Source: Paludibacteraceae bacterium (GTDB lineage: Bacteria; Bacteroidota; Bacteroidia; Bacteroidales; Paludibacteraceae). Taken from it: a DNA stretch of 43,739 nt. The translations under genes were made by a program, and so were the position numbers. Position 1 is the stretch's first letter; each line of letters opens with the position of its first letter. The notes under the pieces were generated by a model. It had not been told where the DNA came from and did not search any database. It saw only the letters and a program-made list of their open reading frames with translations. Positions 32,033 to 41,408 of the stretch are shown here, piece after piece. Location of the stretch: contig JAFXPK010000027.1 in assembly GCA_017527905.1 (NCBI GenBank), positions 1 through 43,739 of the forward strand, read 5' to 3'.

Positions 32033-32755
32033 ATGAAGAACTTAATCATAGACCAAGGAAACTCCTCCAGCAAGGTGAGTCTCTATGAGGATGATGTCCT
32101 GGCGTTCACGGAACGGTATGAGGCATTGGACGTGGAGATCCTGCGGAGAATCAAGCGGGAGACGGGCTGGGAGCAATCCATTTTGTCCTCCGTTGTGGGA
32201 AGTGAGGAGACCCTCCTGCAATGGTTGCCGGAGCACTCGGAGCGTTTTGTCCTGCTGGATGAGAACACCCCTTTGCCCATCGGTAACCTATACAAGACCC
32301 CCCGCACGTTAGGGAAAGACCGTATCGCGGTATGCGTGGGGGCCAATTACATGCGTCCGAATCGTAATCTTCTGGTGATAGATGCCGGAACCGCCATCAC
32401 GTACGACATCGTCAATGCGGAGAACAACTATGTCGGGGGGAATATATCCCTTGGGGTGGACATGCGCTTTAAGGCGTTGAACACCTTCACGCGTAAGTTG
32501 CCTCTTGTGGCGGCGGAGGAGGATGTTCCTTTGACGGGGAGCGACACGCGGGAGGCCATCCTTTCGGGCGTCGTGAACGGTCTGTCTTATGAAATTGATG
32601 GTTTTATAGATTCATTCAGGTCGGTTTATCCTTCTCTTTTAGTGTTTTTAACAGGTGGGAACGCAAAATATTTTGAAAAAAGGATAAAATACTGCAACTT
32701 TGTGGTTCCAAATTTATTGTCACTCGGATTAAACCGAATTCTTACTTTCAGATGA
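32033..32755 (+). CDS. coaX: Type III pantothenate kinase
   Basis: CoaX phosphorylates pantothenate, the first step of coenzyme A synthesis. This 240-residue protein begins with the ASKHA phosphate-binding motif IIDQGNSSSK (residues 4-13). It continues with LGKDRIAVCVGANY and LLVIDAGTAITYDIV, plus GGNISLGVDMRFKALNTFTRKLPLV and the C-terminal LTGGNAKYF. ATG 32033 is chosen over the frame start at 31970, since the promoter lies in between. Its stop overlaps the next gene's ATG (ATGA), starting an envelope-related transcript. Confidence 0.95.
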   Translation: MKNLIIDQGNSSSKVSLYEDDVLAFTERYEALDVEILRRIKRETGWEQSILSSVVGSEETLLQWLPEHSERFVLLDENTPLPIGNLYKTPRTLGKDRIAVCVGANYMRPNRNLLVIDAGTAITYDIVNAENNYVGGNISLGVDMRFKALNTFTRKLPLVAAEEDVPLTGSDTREAILSGVVNGLSYEIDGFIDSFRSVYPSLLVFLTGGNAKYFEKRIKYCNFVVPNLLSLGLNRILTFR

Positions 32756-33999
32756 TTAGGAGATTCGTATTTATAGGAATAATATTAAGCGGGGTATGTT
32801 TTAGCGCCGCAGCACAAAATAATGTAAGCTCACCCTACACCCGTCATGGTTACGGAACCATAACCGATGGCGGGTATGGACAAAGCACTCAGATGGGTGG
32901 CCTCTCCGCAGGTCTGCGTTCCGCTTATTTCACCAATCCGTCCAACCCTGCATCGTACACGGCGATCGACTCGCTCAATTTCAGGGTTGAGGTAGGCGCT
33001 AGTTGCGCGATGGAGAGCAATAAGGACGCTGGAGGCAGTTCCAGGGGGATGACCGGTAATTTCGAGTATTTGGCGGTACAGTTCCCCATCAAGAAGTGGA
33101 TGTCCACGAGTTTCGGTTTGCGTCCCTACTCCAGGGTGGGGTACAAGAGCACCCTCCATGTGACGGAAGGCACGGACCTTACCCAAGACACGTTGCGGAC
33201 CCATTACACGTATGAGGGCGATGGAGGCATCAACCAACTCTATTTCGGATTGGGCTTCAAACCATTCCGCAACTTCTCGGTCGGCGCCAATCTCTTGTAC
33301 CATTTCGGGTCGATAGAGCATAACAGCGCTGTCGTGTTCGACGAAGGGTACATCTATCCGTCGACCCAGATCCAGAAAATTAAGGTGAACGACTTTTGTG
33401 TGAACCTTGGAGCGCAGGGTTCGTTTAAGATCAATGAGGAGAAATTCGTCACTATCGGTGCCACGTACCAATTCAAGTCGGAGTTGAAAACGGAGGCGGA
33501 AAAGAAGCTCATAGCGTCGGACACCGTAGTGTTAAATTATGATAATAAATTCGATACCCCCTCCAGTTTTGGCATAGGATTTGTATTTCATTTTAATAGC
33601 AGGGTACTCGCAGGATTTGACTACAAGCGCACGTCTTGGTCCGACATCAGATTCTTTGACGAGAAACCTTTTGATGATGAGAACAAATTCGCTTGGGGAG
33701 CGCAATACCTGCCGAGCAAGAGTGCGAGGAAGTATTACCAGCGGATGTACTATCGTTGCGGACTAAATGTCAGCAAGTCATACTATAAAGTGAACAAGGA
33801 GAATCTCAACAAGGTGGCGATTGACGCAGGAGTCGGATTCCCGCTGAAGAAAGGATTGAATCCGACGGTGATTAATGTAGGGTTAGAGTATGGCAGATGC
33901 GGCGGTTCCGACAACGGGCTTGTGAAGGAGCAGTATTTAAAGGGGACGATCAACGTTACGGTTAACGAGCGTTGGTTCGCGAAACGGAAATTAGAGTAA
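32752..33999 (+). CDS. Outer-membrane transport-like beta-barrel protein
   Basis: A 415-residue protein with signal peptide (to about residue 21, FSAAAQ) and an N-terminal SSPYTRHGYGTITDGGYGQSTQMGGLSAGLRSAYFTNPSNPASYTAIDSL. This pattern is typical of Bacteroidota FadL/PorV-like barrels annotated as 'outer membrane protein'. The remainder alternates amphipathic strands. Its placement, coupled to coaX and followed by a TPR protein and lptC, is a conserved Bacteroidales arrangement as far as I recall. Transport substrate unknown. Confidence 0.8.
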   Translation: MIRRFVFIGIILSGVCFSAAAQNNVSSPYTRHGYGTITDGGYGQSTQMGGLSAGLRSAYFTNPSNPASYTAIDSLNFRVEVGASCAMESNKDAGGSSRGMTGNFEYLAVQFPIKKWMSTSFGLRPYSRVGYKSTLHVTEGTDLTQDTLRTHYTYEGDGGINQLYFGLGFKPFRNFSVGANLLYHFGSIEHNSAVVFDEGYIYPSTQIQKIKVNDFCVNLGAQGSFKINEEKFVTIGATYQFKSELKTEAEKKLIASDTVVLNYDNKFDTPSSFGIGFVFHFNSRVLAGFDYKRTSWSDIRFFDEKPFDDENKFAWGAQYLPSKSARKYYQRMYYRCGLNVSKSYYKVNKENLNKVAIDAGVGFPLKKGLNPTVINVGLEYGRCGGSDNGLVKEQYLKGTINVTVNERWFAKRKLE

Positions 34000-34021
34000 A
34001 AAATGATTAAAATTAAGTGAT

Positions 34022-35386
34022 ATGAAAACGAATTCGATTATTTTAGGTGTGATGTTGTTGTCTTTGCCAGCAGTGTCATTCGCGCAAAAAGGAATTAACG
34101 ACGGTTCTAAGTATGGACATGGCGAGGATAGTATCAGGTGTCTTGCCAATTTGAGTATGATGACCCAGTATACGAAACAGAAGGATTATGCGAGTGCGGC
34201 TCCATGTTTTGAAATCGTTTACGCTGAATGTCCGAAATGCTCGAAGAATGTCTATGTCAATGGTGCGGAGATATTGGCGAACCAAATAACGAAAGAGACG
34301 GACCCTCAGAAGAAGGCTCAGATATTCGACCGTTTGATGAAGTTGTATGATGACCGTGTTAAGTATTTCGGAAAAGATAAAAAGTACGATAAATACTATA
34401 TCTTGGGAAAGAAAGCGGCAGACTATATCCAATATGTTCCGGAGAGCAAGAACGACCCGGGCAAGGAGGTCGCATACAATTGGTTGGGTGAGATCATCGA
34501 CAATAAGAAGGAAGCCACTTCAACGACGGTTCTTATGCAACGCTTCTATTTGTCATCCCTTCTGTATCAGAGAAATAAGGATGGATTCAGGGATAAGTTC
34601 TTGAACGATTACCTCACGGTGTCCGGCCTCATCAACGAGAAGATGTCCTCACTCGCGGAGAACGATCCTGATTTGCCGAACTATCAAGCGGCTAAGGCTG
34701 ACATCGACCAGAAGTTCGCTAGCTCTGGCGCTGCGGACTGCAAGACGTTGGATGGCGTGTACGGAAGCAAGATCGAGGCGAACAAGGGTGACAAGGATTT
34801 CTTGAACATGGTGTTGGCGTTGTATGCGTTGGCGGATTGCGAGGAGTCTGCTACCTATTTCAAGGCGGCTGCCTATAAGCACAAGATTGACCCTTCCGCA
34901 GGATCTGCTAGAGGTCTCGCATCCCAATCCATCAAGAATAAGGATTACAATAAGGCTTTGACTTATTTGAACGATGCGATCAACTTTGAGACGAAGAACA
35001 GCGAGAAATCCAAGTTGCAGTATATCATCGCTACTATCTACAGGGATATGAAGAACCCTTCATCCGCTCGCGCGGCAGCACAGAAGGCCATCTCTTTCGA
35101 CCGTACAAACGGAAAGGCTTATCTGTTGATCGGTACTTTGTATGCCACATTCAACAACGACATCAGCGACGATGCGGTTATCCGTCAGACTGCTTATTGG
35201 GTTGCGGTTGACCAGTGGGAGAAGGCTAAGTTGGCTAGTCCGTCCGTTGCGGGAGATGCTAATAAGCTGATCAACAAGTATACTCCATACTTCCCTGCAG
35301 CAGACCAGTTGTTCATGAGAAACATCACCAAGGGCCAAACTTTCACAGTGCCTGGATGGATTAATGAGAAGACAACGGTAAGATAA
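34022..35386 (+). CDS. Secreted tetratricopeptide-repeat protein
   Basis: A 454-residue periplasmic protein with signal peptide MKTNSIILGVMLLSLPAVSFAQ. Helical repeats follow, including TPR-like units around MTQYTKQKDYASAAPCFEIVYAEC and IKNKDYNKALTYLNDAINFETKNSEKSKLQYIIATIYRDMKNPSSARAAAQKAISFDRTNGKAYLLIGTLYA. No catalytic motif. Placed between an outer-membrane barrel gene and lptC, so a scaffold role in outer-membrane assembly is plausible but not shown. It starts 22 bases after the barrel gene. Confidence 0.82.
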   Translation: MKTNSIILGVMLLSLPAVSFAQKGINDGSKYGHGEDSIRCLANLSMMTQYTKQKDYASAAPCFEIVYAECPKCSKNVYVNGAEILANQITKETDPQKKAQIFDRLMKLYDDRVKYFGKDKKYDKYYILGKKAADYIQYVPESKNDPGKEVAYNWLGEIIDNKKEATSTTVLMQRFYLSSLLYQRNKDGFRDKFLNDYLTVSGLINEKMSSLAENDPDLPNYQAAKADIDQKFASSGAADCKTLDGVYGSKIEANKGDKDFLNMVLALYALADCEESATYFKAAAYKHKIDPSAGSARGLASQSIKNKDYNKALTYLNDAINFETKNSEKSKLQYIIATIYRDMKNPSSARAAAQKAISFDRTNGKAYLLIGTLYATFNNDISDDAVIRQTAYWVAVDQWEKAKLASPSVAGDANKLINKYTPYFPAADQLFMRNITKGQTFTVPGWINEKTTVR

Positions 35387-35393
35387 GACTTGG

Positions 35394-35963
35394 ATGGAAA
35401 GAAACATTGTTATTTCCCCAAAAAGGGTATTTCGTATAGCGGCTGCGATCTTCGTGGCTGCTATATGTTTATTGTCATGTGCCAATAATGAGGATACGGT
35501 GCCTGCCATCGAGCGGTCCAAACGTCCTTCCCTGCATGCGTTGGATGTGCAGACGTTGGTGTCCGACTCCGGGGTAGTGCGCTATCGTGTGAACACCAAG
35601 GAGTGGTTCGTCTATGATAAGGCGGAGGAGCCTTACTGGGATTTCCCTTCCGGACTGCGTCTGGAACGTTTCGACCCCCAGAAAAATGTGGATGCGGAGA
35701 TCCAAAGCCAATACGCCATCTACAAGACGGAGCCTAAACTGTGGGACCTGAGGGACAGCGTGAAGGCGGTCAATTTGGAGGGGGAGCAGTTCGAGTGCGA
35801 CCAACTCTTTTGGGATGAGAAGGCGGAGCGCGTATACTCCAACGGACGAATCAAAATCACCCAAAAAGACAGGGTGATCTACGGAAAAGGATTTGATTCA
35901 AATCAGACTTTGACGAAATATACGATAAAAAGCCCAGAGGGAATTTTCCCGATTAAGGAATAA
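35394..35963 (+). CDS. lptC: LPS export periplasmic protein LptC
   Basis: LptC-type lipoprotein or membrane-anchored component of the lipopolysaccharide transport bridge, 189 residues. It has a hydrophobic N-terminus with lipobox LLSC (about Cys29), followed by a beta-jellyroll pattern: LHALDVQTLVSDSGVVRYRVNTKEWFVYD, YWDFPSGLRLERFD, AIYKTEPKLWDLRDSVKAVNLEGEQFECDQLFWDEKAERVYSNGRIKI. The W-D/E-x-x-x-x-x-Y-S motif is typical of the Bacteroidota family. It starts 7 bases after the TPR gene and is likely co-transcribed. Confidence 0.9.
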   Translation: MERNIVISPKRVFRIAAAIFVAAICLLSCANNEDTVPAIERSKRPSLHALDVQTLVSDSGVVRYRVNTKEWFVYDKAEEPYWDFPSGLRLERFDPQKNVDAEIQSQYAIYKTEPKLWDLRDSVKAVNLEGEQFECDQLFWDEKAERVYSNGRIKITQKDRVIYGKGFDSNQTLTKYTIKSPEGIFPIKE

Positions 35964-36055
35964 AATTCAGGAAAAATGTTTCACATTGAATCTATTTTTA
36001 CTAATTTCGTGCGCTAAAATTTGTAAAAAAAACAAAATAATTAATAATCAGATAA

Positions 36056-38155
36056 ATGGCAGCATTAGAGAAAATTAGAAGCAAAGGAAAAATTGTCATG
36101 GTCGTTGTGTTCGTGGCATTGCTTTGTTTCGTTATTGGTGATTTCTTGAGTAACTCAAGCGCAATTTTCAACTCGGGTCGCGAGCAAATCGGAGAGGTAT
36201 GTGGAAAGAAGATGAACTATGTGGAGTTCCAAAGGAACATCGAGGCGTTCTCCAATTTCAACAAGTTGGAAGGTAACAATGCGAGCGATGCTGAAGTTCG
36301 AAACGAGGTTTGGCAGACGTTCTTGATCTCCAATGTGTTGGAAGACCAAATGGGCAAGATCGGCATGTCTATCTCCGAGGAAGAGTTGGAGTACTACACG
36401 AAGGTGAATCCTCATAGAGAGTTGAGAAACCTCCAAATTTTGAAGGACGAGGAGGGTAACTTCAGCATTCAGAGACTATTGGGTCTTCTCCGCGCTTTCA
36501 AGCAATTGGAGGAAAACCCGGAGGATGAGAACCTGGCGAACAACGAGTACCTCAAGGACTTGTACAGCGGATGGTTGTGCGTGGAGAAGAGATTGGTGAA
36601 TTCCATGGCTTTCGAGAAGTTGGTCGCTTTGACCGCCGGCGCTTCAAAAGCTCCTAAGGCAGAGAAAGACCTCATTGCCAAATATGCGAGCGATCAAGTA
36701 GACTTCGCTTGCGCTTTCAAACCTTATTTCGTGATGCCTGATTCTTCCTTCGCTGTGTCGGAAGAGGAAGGAAAAGCGGAGTATGAGAAAATTAAGAATG
36801 CGTTCAAGACTGATAAGTTCCGTTCCATCAAAGCAATCGTGTTCACGGTGAAGCCAGGTGCGGAGGATTCTCTTGAGGCTAAGAACAGAACTCTCGCGAA
36901 TGAGGAGGAGTTGAGGAAGATCACTGACGCTGAAGATGCGTTCTTGTTCGCTTCCCAAGAGGGTGATCCTAATTTCCTCTGCAGAAAAACTTACTTGAAG
37001 TCGGATGAACTTGACTATGCGCTCAGAGAGTTCGCATTCTCTGCTAAGAAGGATTCAGTCATCCCAACTTTCGAGGATGGTCTCTATTACAAGACTGCTA
37101 AGGTTCTTTCAGACGTGATTACTCGTCCTGATTCAGTGAAGATCTCTTTAATCTACTTGGCGAAGAGTGGCAAGAATGACGAAGCCAAGAAAAAGGCGGA
37201 CAGTATCTTCGGCGCCATCAAGGCAGGTGCTTCGTTCGGTGAAATGGCGGAGAAGTTCTCCATGGACAACTCTCAAAAGAATAAAGGTGAGTTCGGTTGG
37301 TTGAGAGAGGGTATGTTCGACCGTTTCAAGGATTTCGACGAGACCGCGTTCAACGGACGTGTAGGACAAGTGTTCCAAGTGGAGAGCAAGGAGGGTGATC
37401 AAGTCATCGCGAAGATCGATTCTTTGACTGCTCCTATCCGCAAGGTCAAGATTGCTGAGGTGGCTGTGAAGATCGAGTCTGGAACTGACACTTACCGTAG
37501 ATACTACGAGAAGGCAAGCAAATACATCAGCGAGAATCAGACGTTGGATGATTTCACAAACAACGCTGCTGCTGAAGGCGTGTTCGCTTACGAGTATTCT
37601 CCAATCTTCGAGAACGATTTCCAAATCAGAAACAGCAATATCGAAAACGCCCGTAAGGTGGTTAGCTGGGCATTCCAACATGAGGTGGGCGACATCACTT
37701 CACAACCATTCGAGTTCCCTAGCCAATGTGTGATCGCCGCTGTGACGGGTATCGTAGATAAGGGCTATCTTCCATATTCTTATCCATATGCTAACGAGTA
37801 CGCTAAGCGTAAAGTGATGGAGGATAAGAAGGCTGAGGCTACTATCGCTGAATGGAAAGATAAAGATCTCGCATCTTGCACGGATCGTATCGATACGGTT
37901 AAAGACGCTCGCTTTGATGTCAATATCCAAGACCCTGCAGTTCTCGCCGCTATCTCTAACATGAATGTGGGTGAGACTTCTGCTCCGATCAAGGGATCGA
38001 CTGGCGTCTACAAGGTGAAGATCCTTGGCAAGAAACCTGTTGAGGGTCCGATTCCTTCGAACGCTCGTAGGGAGATGGATATGATGTTCAGACAATCCAT
38101 GATGGTCTTGCTTGACAAGGCGGAAGTTGTGGATAACCGTTCTACATTCTATTAA
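36056..38155 (+). CDS. PpiD-like peptidylprolyl isomerase / periplasmic foldase
   Basis: A 699-residue membrane-anchored chaperone. One N-terminal TM helix (about 13-30, IVMVVVFVALLCFVIGDFL) is followed by SurA-N-like helices (LLGLLRAFKQLEEN and so on). A parvulin rotamase domain follows at about 360-460 (ISLIYLAKSGKNDEAKKKADSIFGAIKAGASFGEMAEKFSMDNSQKNKGEFGWLREG), with a second, diverged one toward the C-terminus. The architecture matches PpiD, which handles unfolded proteins leaving SecYEG. It lies in the envelope block after lptC but with a 92-base gap that may hold its own promoter (an imperfect TAATTTCG box about 46 bases upstream). A strong terminator follows. Confidence 0.9.
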   Translation: MAALEKIRSKGKIVMVVVFVALLCFVIGDFLSNSSAIFNSGREQIGEVCGKKMNYVEFQRNIEAFSNFNKLEGNNASDAEVRNEVWQTFLISNVLEDQMGKIGMSISEEELEYYTKVNPHRELRNLQILKDEEGNFSIQRLLGLLRAFKQLEENPEDENLANNEYLKDLYSGWLCVEKRLVNSMAFEKLVALTAGASKAPKAEKDLIAKYASDQVDFACAFKPYFVMPDSSFAVSEEEGKAEYEKIKNAFKTDKFRSIKAIVFTVKPGAEDSLEAKNRTLANEEELRKITDAEDAFLFASQEGDPNFLCRKTYLKSDELDYALREFAFSAKKDSVIPTFEDGLYYKTAKVLSDVITRPDSVKISLIYLAKSGKNDEAKKKADSIFGAIKAGASFGEMAEKFSMDNSQKNKGEFGWLREGMFDRFKDFDETAFNGRVGQVFQVESKEGDQVIAKIDSLTAPIRKVKIAEVAVKIESGTDTYRRYYEKASKYISENQTLDDFTNNAAAEGVFAYEYSPIFENDFQIRNSNIENARKVVSWAFQHEVGDITSQPFEFPSQCVIAAVTGIVDKGYLPYSYPYANEYAKRKVMEDKKAEATIAEWKDKDLASCTDRIDTVKDARFDVNIQDPAVLAAISNMNVGETSAPIKGSTGVYKVKILGKKPVEGPIPSNARREMDMMFRQSMMVLLDKAEVVDNRSTFY

Positions 38156-38176
38156 TCGAACAAGTCAGAAATATTG

Positions 38177-38212
38177 GGCGCGAGGTTAACTTGTATTTCC
38201 TCGCGCCTTTTT
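38177..38212 (+). terminator. Intrinsic terminator after the PpiD-like gene
   Basis: Nine-base perfect stem GGCGCGAGG (38177-38185) / CCTCGCGCC (38199-38207), 13-base loop, then TTTTT. Confidence 0.93.
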
Positions 38213-38237
38213 AGTTATCTAAGAAGACCTATCTTCC

Positions 38238-39269
38238 ATGACGGATATGCAAAGGAAACCTTTATTGGCGATGACGTTGGATGAACTGAAAACGGTTGTC
38301 CAAAGCCTCTCCATGCCTTCGTTCGCCGGCAAACAAATCGCTGATTGGCTGTATAAGAAACGAATCACCTCTATCGCTGACATGTCTAACTTGTCGGTGG
38401 CTAATCGCACGAAGCTCAGTGAGGCATATGAGGTGGGTGCCTATGCTCCCATTCAGGTCTCCACTTCACAGGATGGCACGAAGAAGTATCTGTTCGAGCT
38501 GAACGGAAGGTATATCGAGAGTGTGATGATCCCGGACGGGGACCGCTTCACCTTGTGCGTCTCGACGCAGATTGGTTGCAAGATGGGTTGCAAGTTCTGT
38601 GCGACTGGCATGCAGGGATTCCATGGACAGTTGTCCGCCACGGATATCTTGAATCAGATACAGTCCATTCCGGAGTCGCAGCAGCTGACCAATGTTGTCT
38701 TCATGGGAATGGGTGAGCCCTTCGACAATACGGATAATGTGTTGCGCGTGCTCGAGGTCCTTTGCGCCGATTATGGCTATGCATGGAGCCCGAAGCGTGT
38801 CACCGTCTCTTCTGTCGGCCTGATACCTGGTATGATCCGATTCCTGAAGGAGAGCCAGTGCCATTTGGCGGTCAGTTTGCATAATCCGATTGCAGAGGAG
38901 AGGGCGGATATGATGCCTGCGCAGAAGGCTTTCCCGATTAGCCGTGTCGTGGAGGAAATCAAGCAATTTGATTTCTCGGGGCAGAGGAGGGTGTCGTTCG
39001 AGTATACGATGTTTGAGGGCAGGAATGACCAACAGCGACATGTGGATGCGCTTGCCCGCCTCTTGTCAGGGCTGGAATGCAGGGTCAACCTCATACGTTT
39101 CCATACCGTGCCGGGTACGCCCTTCAAAGGCGCGGATGAGGGAAAGATGGTTTGGTTCCGTGACCAGCTCAATAAGAAGGGAATCACCGCCACCATCAGG
39201 AAGTCGAGGGGAGAGGATATCCTTGCGGCTTGCGGATTGTTATCGACAAAACATTTAATGAATCAATAA
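38238..39269 (+). CDS. rlmN: Dual-specificity RNA methyltransferase RlmN
   Basis: Radical-SAM enzyme methylating C2 of A2503 in 23S rRNA and A37 of some tRNAs. The cluster motif CKMGCKFC is at 114-121 (Cys114, Cys118, Cys121). Cys107 in TLCVST and Cys332 in LAACGLLS correspond to the two reactive cysteines of the family. Other blocks are MGMGEPFDN, VSSVGLIPGM, LAVSLHNP and FEYTMFEGRND. Length 343. ATG 38238 follows the terminator by 26 bases, so this is probably the start of a new transcript with the DUF4837 gene one base behind it. Confidence 0.96.
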   Translation: MTDMQRKPLLAMTLDELKTVVQSLSMPSFAGKQIADWLYKKRITSIADMSNLSVANRTKLSEAYEVGAYAPIQVSTSQDGTKKYLFELNGRYIESVMIPDGDRFTLCVSTQIGCKMGCKFCATGMQGFHGQLSATDILNQIQSIPESQQLTNVVFMGMGEPFDNTDNVLRVLEVLCADYGYAWSPKRVTVSSVGLIPGMIRFLKESQCHLAVSLHNPIAEERADMMPAQKAFPISRVVEEIKQFDFSGQRRVSFEYTMFEGRNDQQRHVDALARLLSGLECRVNLIRFHTVPGTPFKGADEGKMVWFRDQLNKKGITATIRKSRGEDILAACGLLSTKHLMNQ

Positions 39270-39270
39270 T

Positions 39271-40269
39271 ATGGGAAGAAAGTTCGTAACGGTGCTCTGT
39301 GCGCTTCTGTCGCTATTCATTGTCTCTTCGTGCAATAGCTCAGACAACGCTTTGTTCACGACTACGGTCGGTGGAAATGCCTACGATGTGATGGTCGTGG
39401 GTGACGCGGATGTTTGGAAGAGTGATGCGGGACGATGTCTCTTCGATCTGTTGGACGAGGAAATGCCCGGTTTGCCGCAGTCAGAGTCTTACTTTAACAT
39501 CATATTCCTTCAGGAGCATGATTTCACGGACATCGTGAAGCCGATGAGGAGTTTGGTCTTCTTTAAGATCGATCCTGCAAAGTTCACGCAAGGGAAGGTG
39601 AGCTTCAAGAAAGACCAATGGGCCAGGACCCAAGCTATCGTGCAGGTTACGGCGCCGGATCAGGAGGAGATGATCCGTGTCCTAAAGGAGAAGAAACAGG
39701 CTATCCTGGATTTCTTTGTCGACATGGAATGCGAGAGGAGCATCCTCTACTTTAAAAGATATGCGAATTCGGATGGCATCAAATTATTGGACGATAAACT
39801 TGGCCTCCATGTCTCTCTGCCTCATTACATAGACAAGTCAAAGGTGGGGGAGAAATTCGTGTGGATGTCCAATGGTAGCGTTGATGTCAGGATGGATATT
39901 CTCGCCTATCGTACACCTTATCATGACAAAAATGACATGACCCTTAGCCGTATCGTCGAGAGGAGGGATTCCCTCACGAAGAAATATGTGCCGGGACCTT
40001 CCGAAGGATCGTATATGTGCGTCGAGAATGAGGTCATTCCTCCGGTTGAGCGTCACATCCTGTACAAGAAAAGAAAGTGTACGGAGGTGCGAGGCCTTTG
40101 GCGTGTCGAGGGAGGATTCATGGGCGGACCTTTTGTGAGCCGCTCTTTCGTCGATACCCTACACCAGGAGGTGGTGACCATGGATGCGTTCGTTTATGCC
40201 CCACAACACGAGAAGAGAAATAAGATCAGGCAGGTCGAGGCTGTGCTACATTCGTTGGAAATTGAATAA
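39271..40269 (+). CDS. DUF4837 family lipoprotein
   Basis: A 332-residue Bacteroidota-specific lipoprotein with lipobox VSSC (about Cys21). Conserved stretches typical of DUF4837 are GGNAYDVMVVGDADVWKSDAGRCLFDLLDEEMPGLPQSESYFNI near the N-terminus, LGLHVSLPHYIDKSKVGEKFVWMSNG, and the end RGLWRVEGGFMGGPFVSRSFVD...DAFVYAPQHEKRNKIRQVEAVLHSLEI. No function is established. It is coupled to rlmN, starting one base after its stop. Its final codons contain the -33 element of the pdxA promoter. Confidence 0.87.
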   Translation: MGRKFVTVLCALLSLFIVSSCNSSDNALFTTTVGGNAYDVMVVGDADVWKSDAGRCLFDLLDEEMPGLPQSESYFNIIFLQEHDFTDIVKPMRSLVFFKIDPAKFTQGKVSFKKDQWARTQAIVQVTAPDQEEMIRVLKEKKQAILDFFVDMECERSILYFKRYANSDGIKLLDDKLGLHVSLPHYIDKSKVGEKFVWMSNGSVDVRMDILAYRTPYHDKNDMTLSRIVERRDSLTKKYVPGPSEGSYMCVENEVIPPVERHILYKKRKCTEVRGLWRVEGGFMGGPFVSRSFVDTLHQEVVTMDAFVYAPQHEKRNKIRQVEAVLHSLEIE

Positions 40270-40284
40270 TTTTTTTTACTTTTG
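40255..40284 (+). promoter_or_regulatory. Bacteroidota-type promoter for pdxA
   Basis: TTG at 40255-40257 inside the end of the DUF4837 gene, 19 bases, TACTTTTG at 40277-40284, then 36 bases to the pdxA ATG. Confidence 0.68.
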
Positions 40285-40320
40285 TGAAAAAGAAAGTAGA
40301 TAATTCTGATAATAAAAGAC

Positions 40321-41388
40321 ATGGAAGAAGATAAAATAAAAGTCGGCATTACGCAAGGTGATATCAATGGTATTGGTTATGAGGTGATTATCAAGACATT
40401 GGCCGATATGCGCGTGAATGAGTTCTGCATTCCGATCGTGTACGGATCCTCGAAGGCGGCCGCCTATCATCGTAAATCGTTGAATATAGAGAACTTCAAT
40501 TTGAACGTCATATCCAATGCGACGGAGGCTAATCCGAAGCGTTCCAACATCATCAATTGCGTCGATGAGGAGATAAAGGTGGAGTTGGCCAAATCCACGG
40601 AGGAGGCTGGTCATGCCGCATTCCTGGCCTTGGAGCGTGCCACGTCCGACTTGCGGGATAGCTTGATCGATGTGCTGGTGACGGCGCCGATCAACAAGAA
40701 GAATATCCAGTCCGAGAAGTTCCACTTCCCTGGACATTCCGAATACTTGCAGGATAAGTTTGGCTACGGCGAGAAGGGCTTGATGCTGATGGTGAGCGAT
40801 GTGCTGAAGGTCGCTGTGGTGACCGGACACGTGCCTATCAAGTCGGTTTCTTCTTACCTGTCGGTGGATAAGATCGTCTCTAAGCTGATTGACTTGAATA
40901 AAACCCTTATCCAAGACTTCTCCGTGGTTCGCCCTCGCATCGCTGTGTTGGGCCTTAACCCTCATGCGGGTGACAATGGTGTGTTGGGCTCCGAGGAAGA
41001 GGAGATCATCATCCCAGCCATCAAGAAGGCGTCGGATATGGGTGTCACATGTTTCGGACCATACCCTGCCGACTCGTTGTTCGGTAGCGGTAACTTCAAG
41101 CGTTTCGACGCTGTGTTGGCGATGTACCACGACCAGGGATTGGCTCCGTTCAAATGCATCGCCATGGAGAGCGGCGTGAACTTCACGGCCAACTTGCCTA
41201 TCATCCGTACTTCTCCTGTGCATGATGTGTCGTACGACAAGGTGGGCGTCGGAGAGGCTTCTGAGGAGTCCTTCCGCAATGCGCTTTACCTTGCTTGTGA
41301 TATCTACAAGAATAGGATCCAATATGCGGAACTGAATAAGAATAAGCTGAAGAAGCAGGATGTGGAGATCAGCGGACAGGTCGAATAG
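40321..41388 (+). CDS. pdxA: 4-hydroxythreonine-4-phosphate dehydrogenase
   Basis: PdxA oxidises 4-phosphohydroxy-L-threonine in the DXP-dependent pathway of pyridoxal phosphate synthesis. Motifs in order: GITQGDINGIGYEVIIK at the N-terminus, LVTAPINKKNIQ, FPGHSEYLQDKFG (metal-binding His), VTGHVPIKSVSSYL, LGLNPHAGDNGVLGSEEEEIIIPAI, FGPYPADSLFG, and MYHDQGLAPFKCIAMESGVNFTANLPIIRTSPVHDVSYD. 355 residues is the usual Bacteroidota length. It has its own promoter and a terminator that overlaps the convergent PorP gene. Confidence 0.96.
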   Translation: MEEDKIKVGITQGDINGIGYEVIIKTLADMRVNEFCIPIVYGSSKAAAYHRKSLNIENFNLNVISNATEANPKRSNIINCVDEEIKVELAKSTEEAGHAAFLALERATSDLRDSLIDVLVTAPINKKNIQSEKFHFPGHSEYLQDKFGYGEKGLMLMVSDVLKVAVVTGHVPIKSVSSYLSVDKIVSKLIDLNKTLIQDFSVVRPRIAVLGLNPHAGDNGVLGSEEEEIIIPAIKKASDMGVTCFGPYPADSLFGSGNFKRFDAVLAMYHDQGLAPFKCIAMESGVNFTANLPIIRTSPVHDVSYDKVGVGEASEESFRNALYLACDIYKNRIQYAELNKNKLKKQDVEISGQVE

Positions 41389-41408
41389 GATTCGGACTTT
41401 GTTCGTCA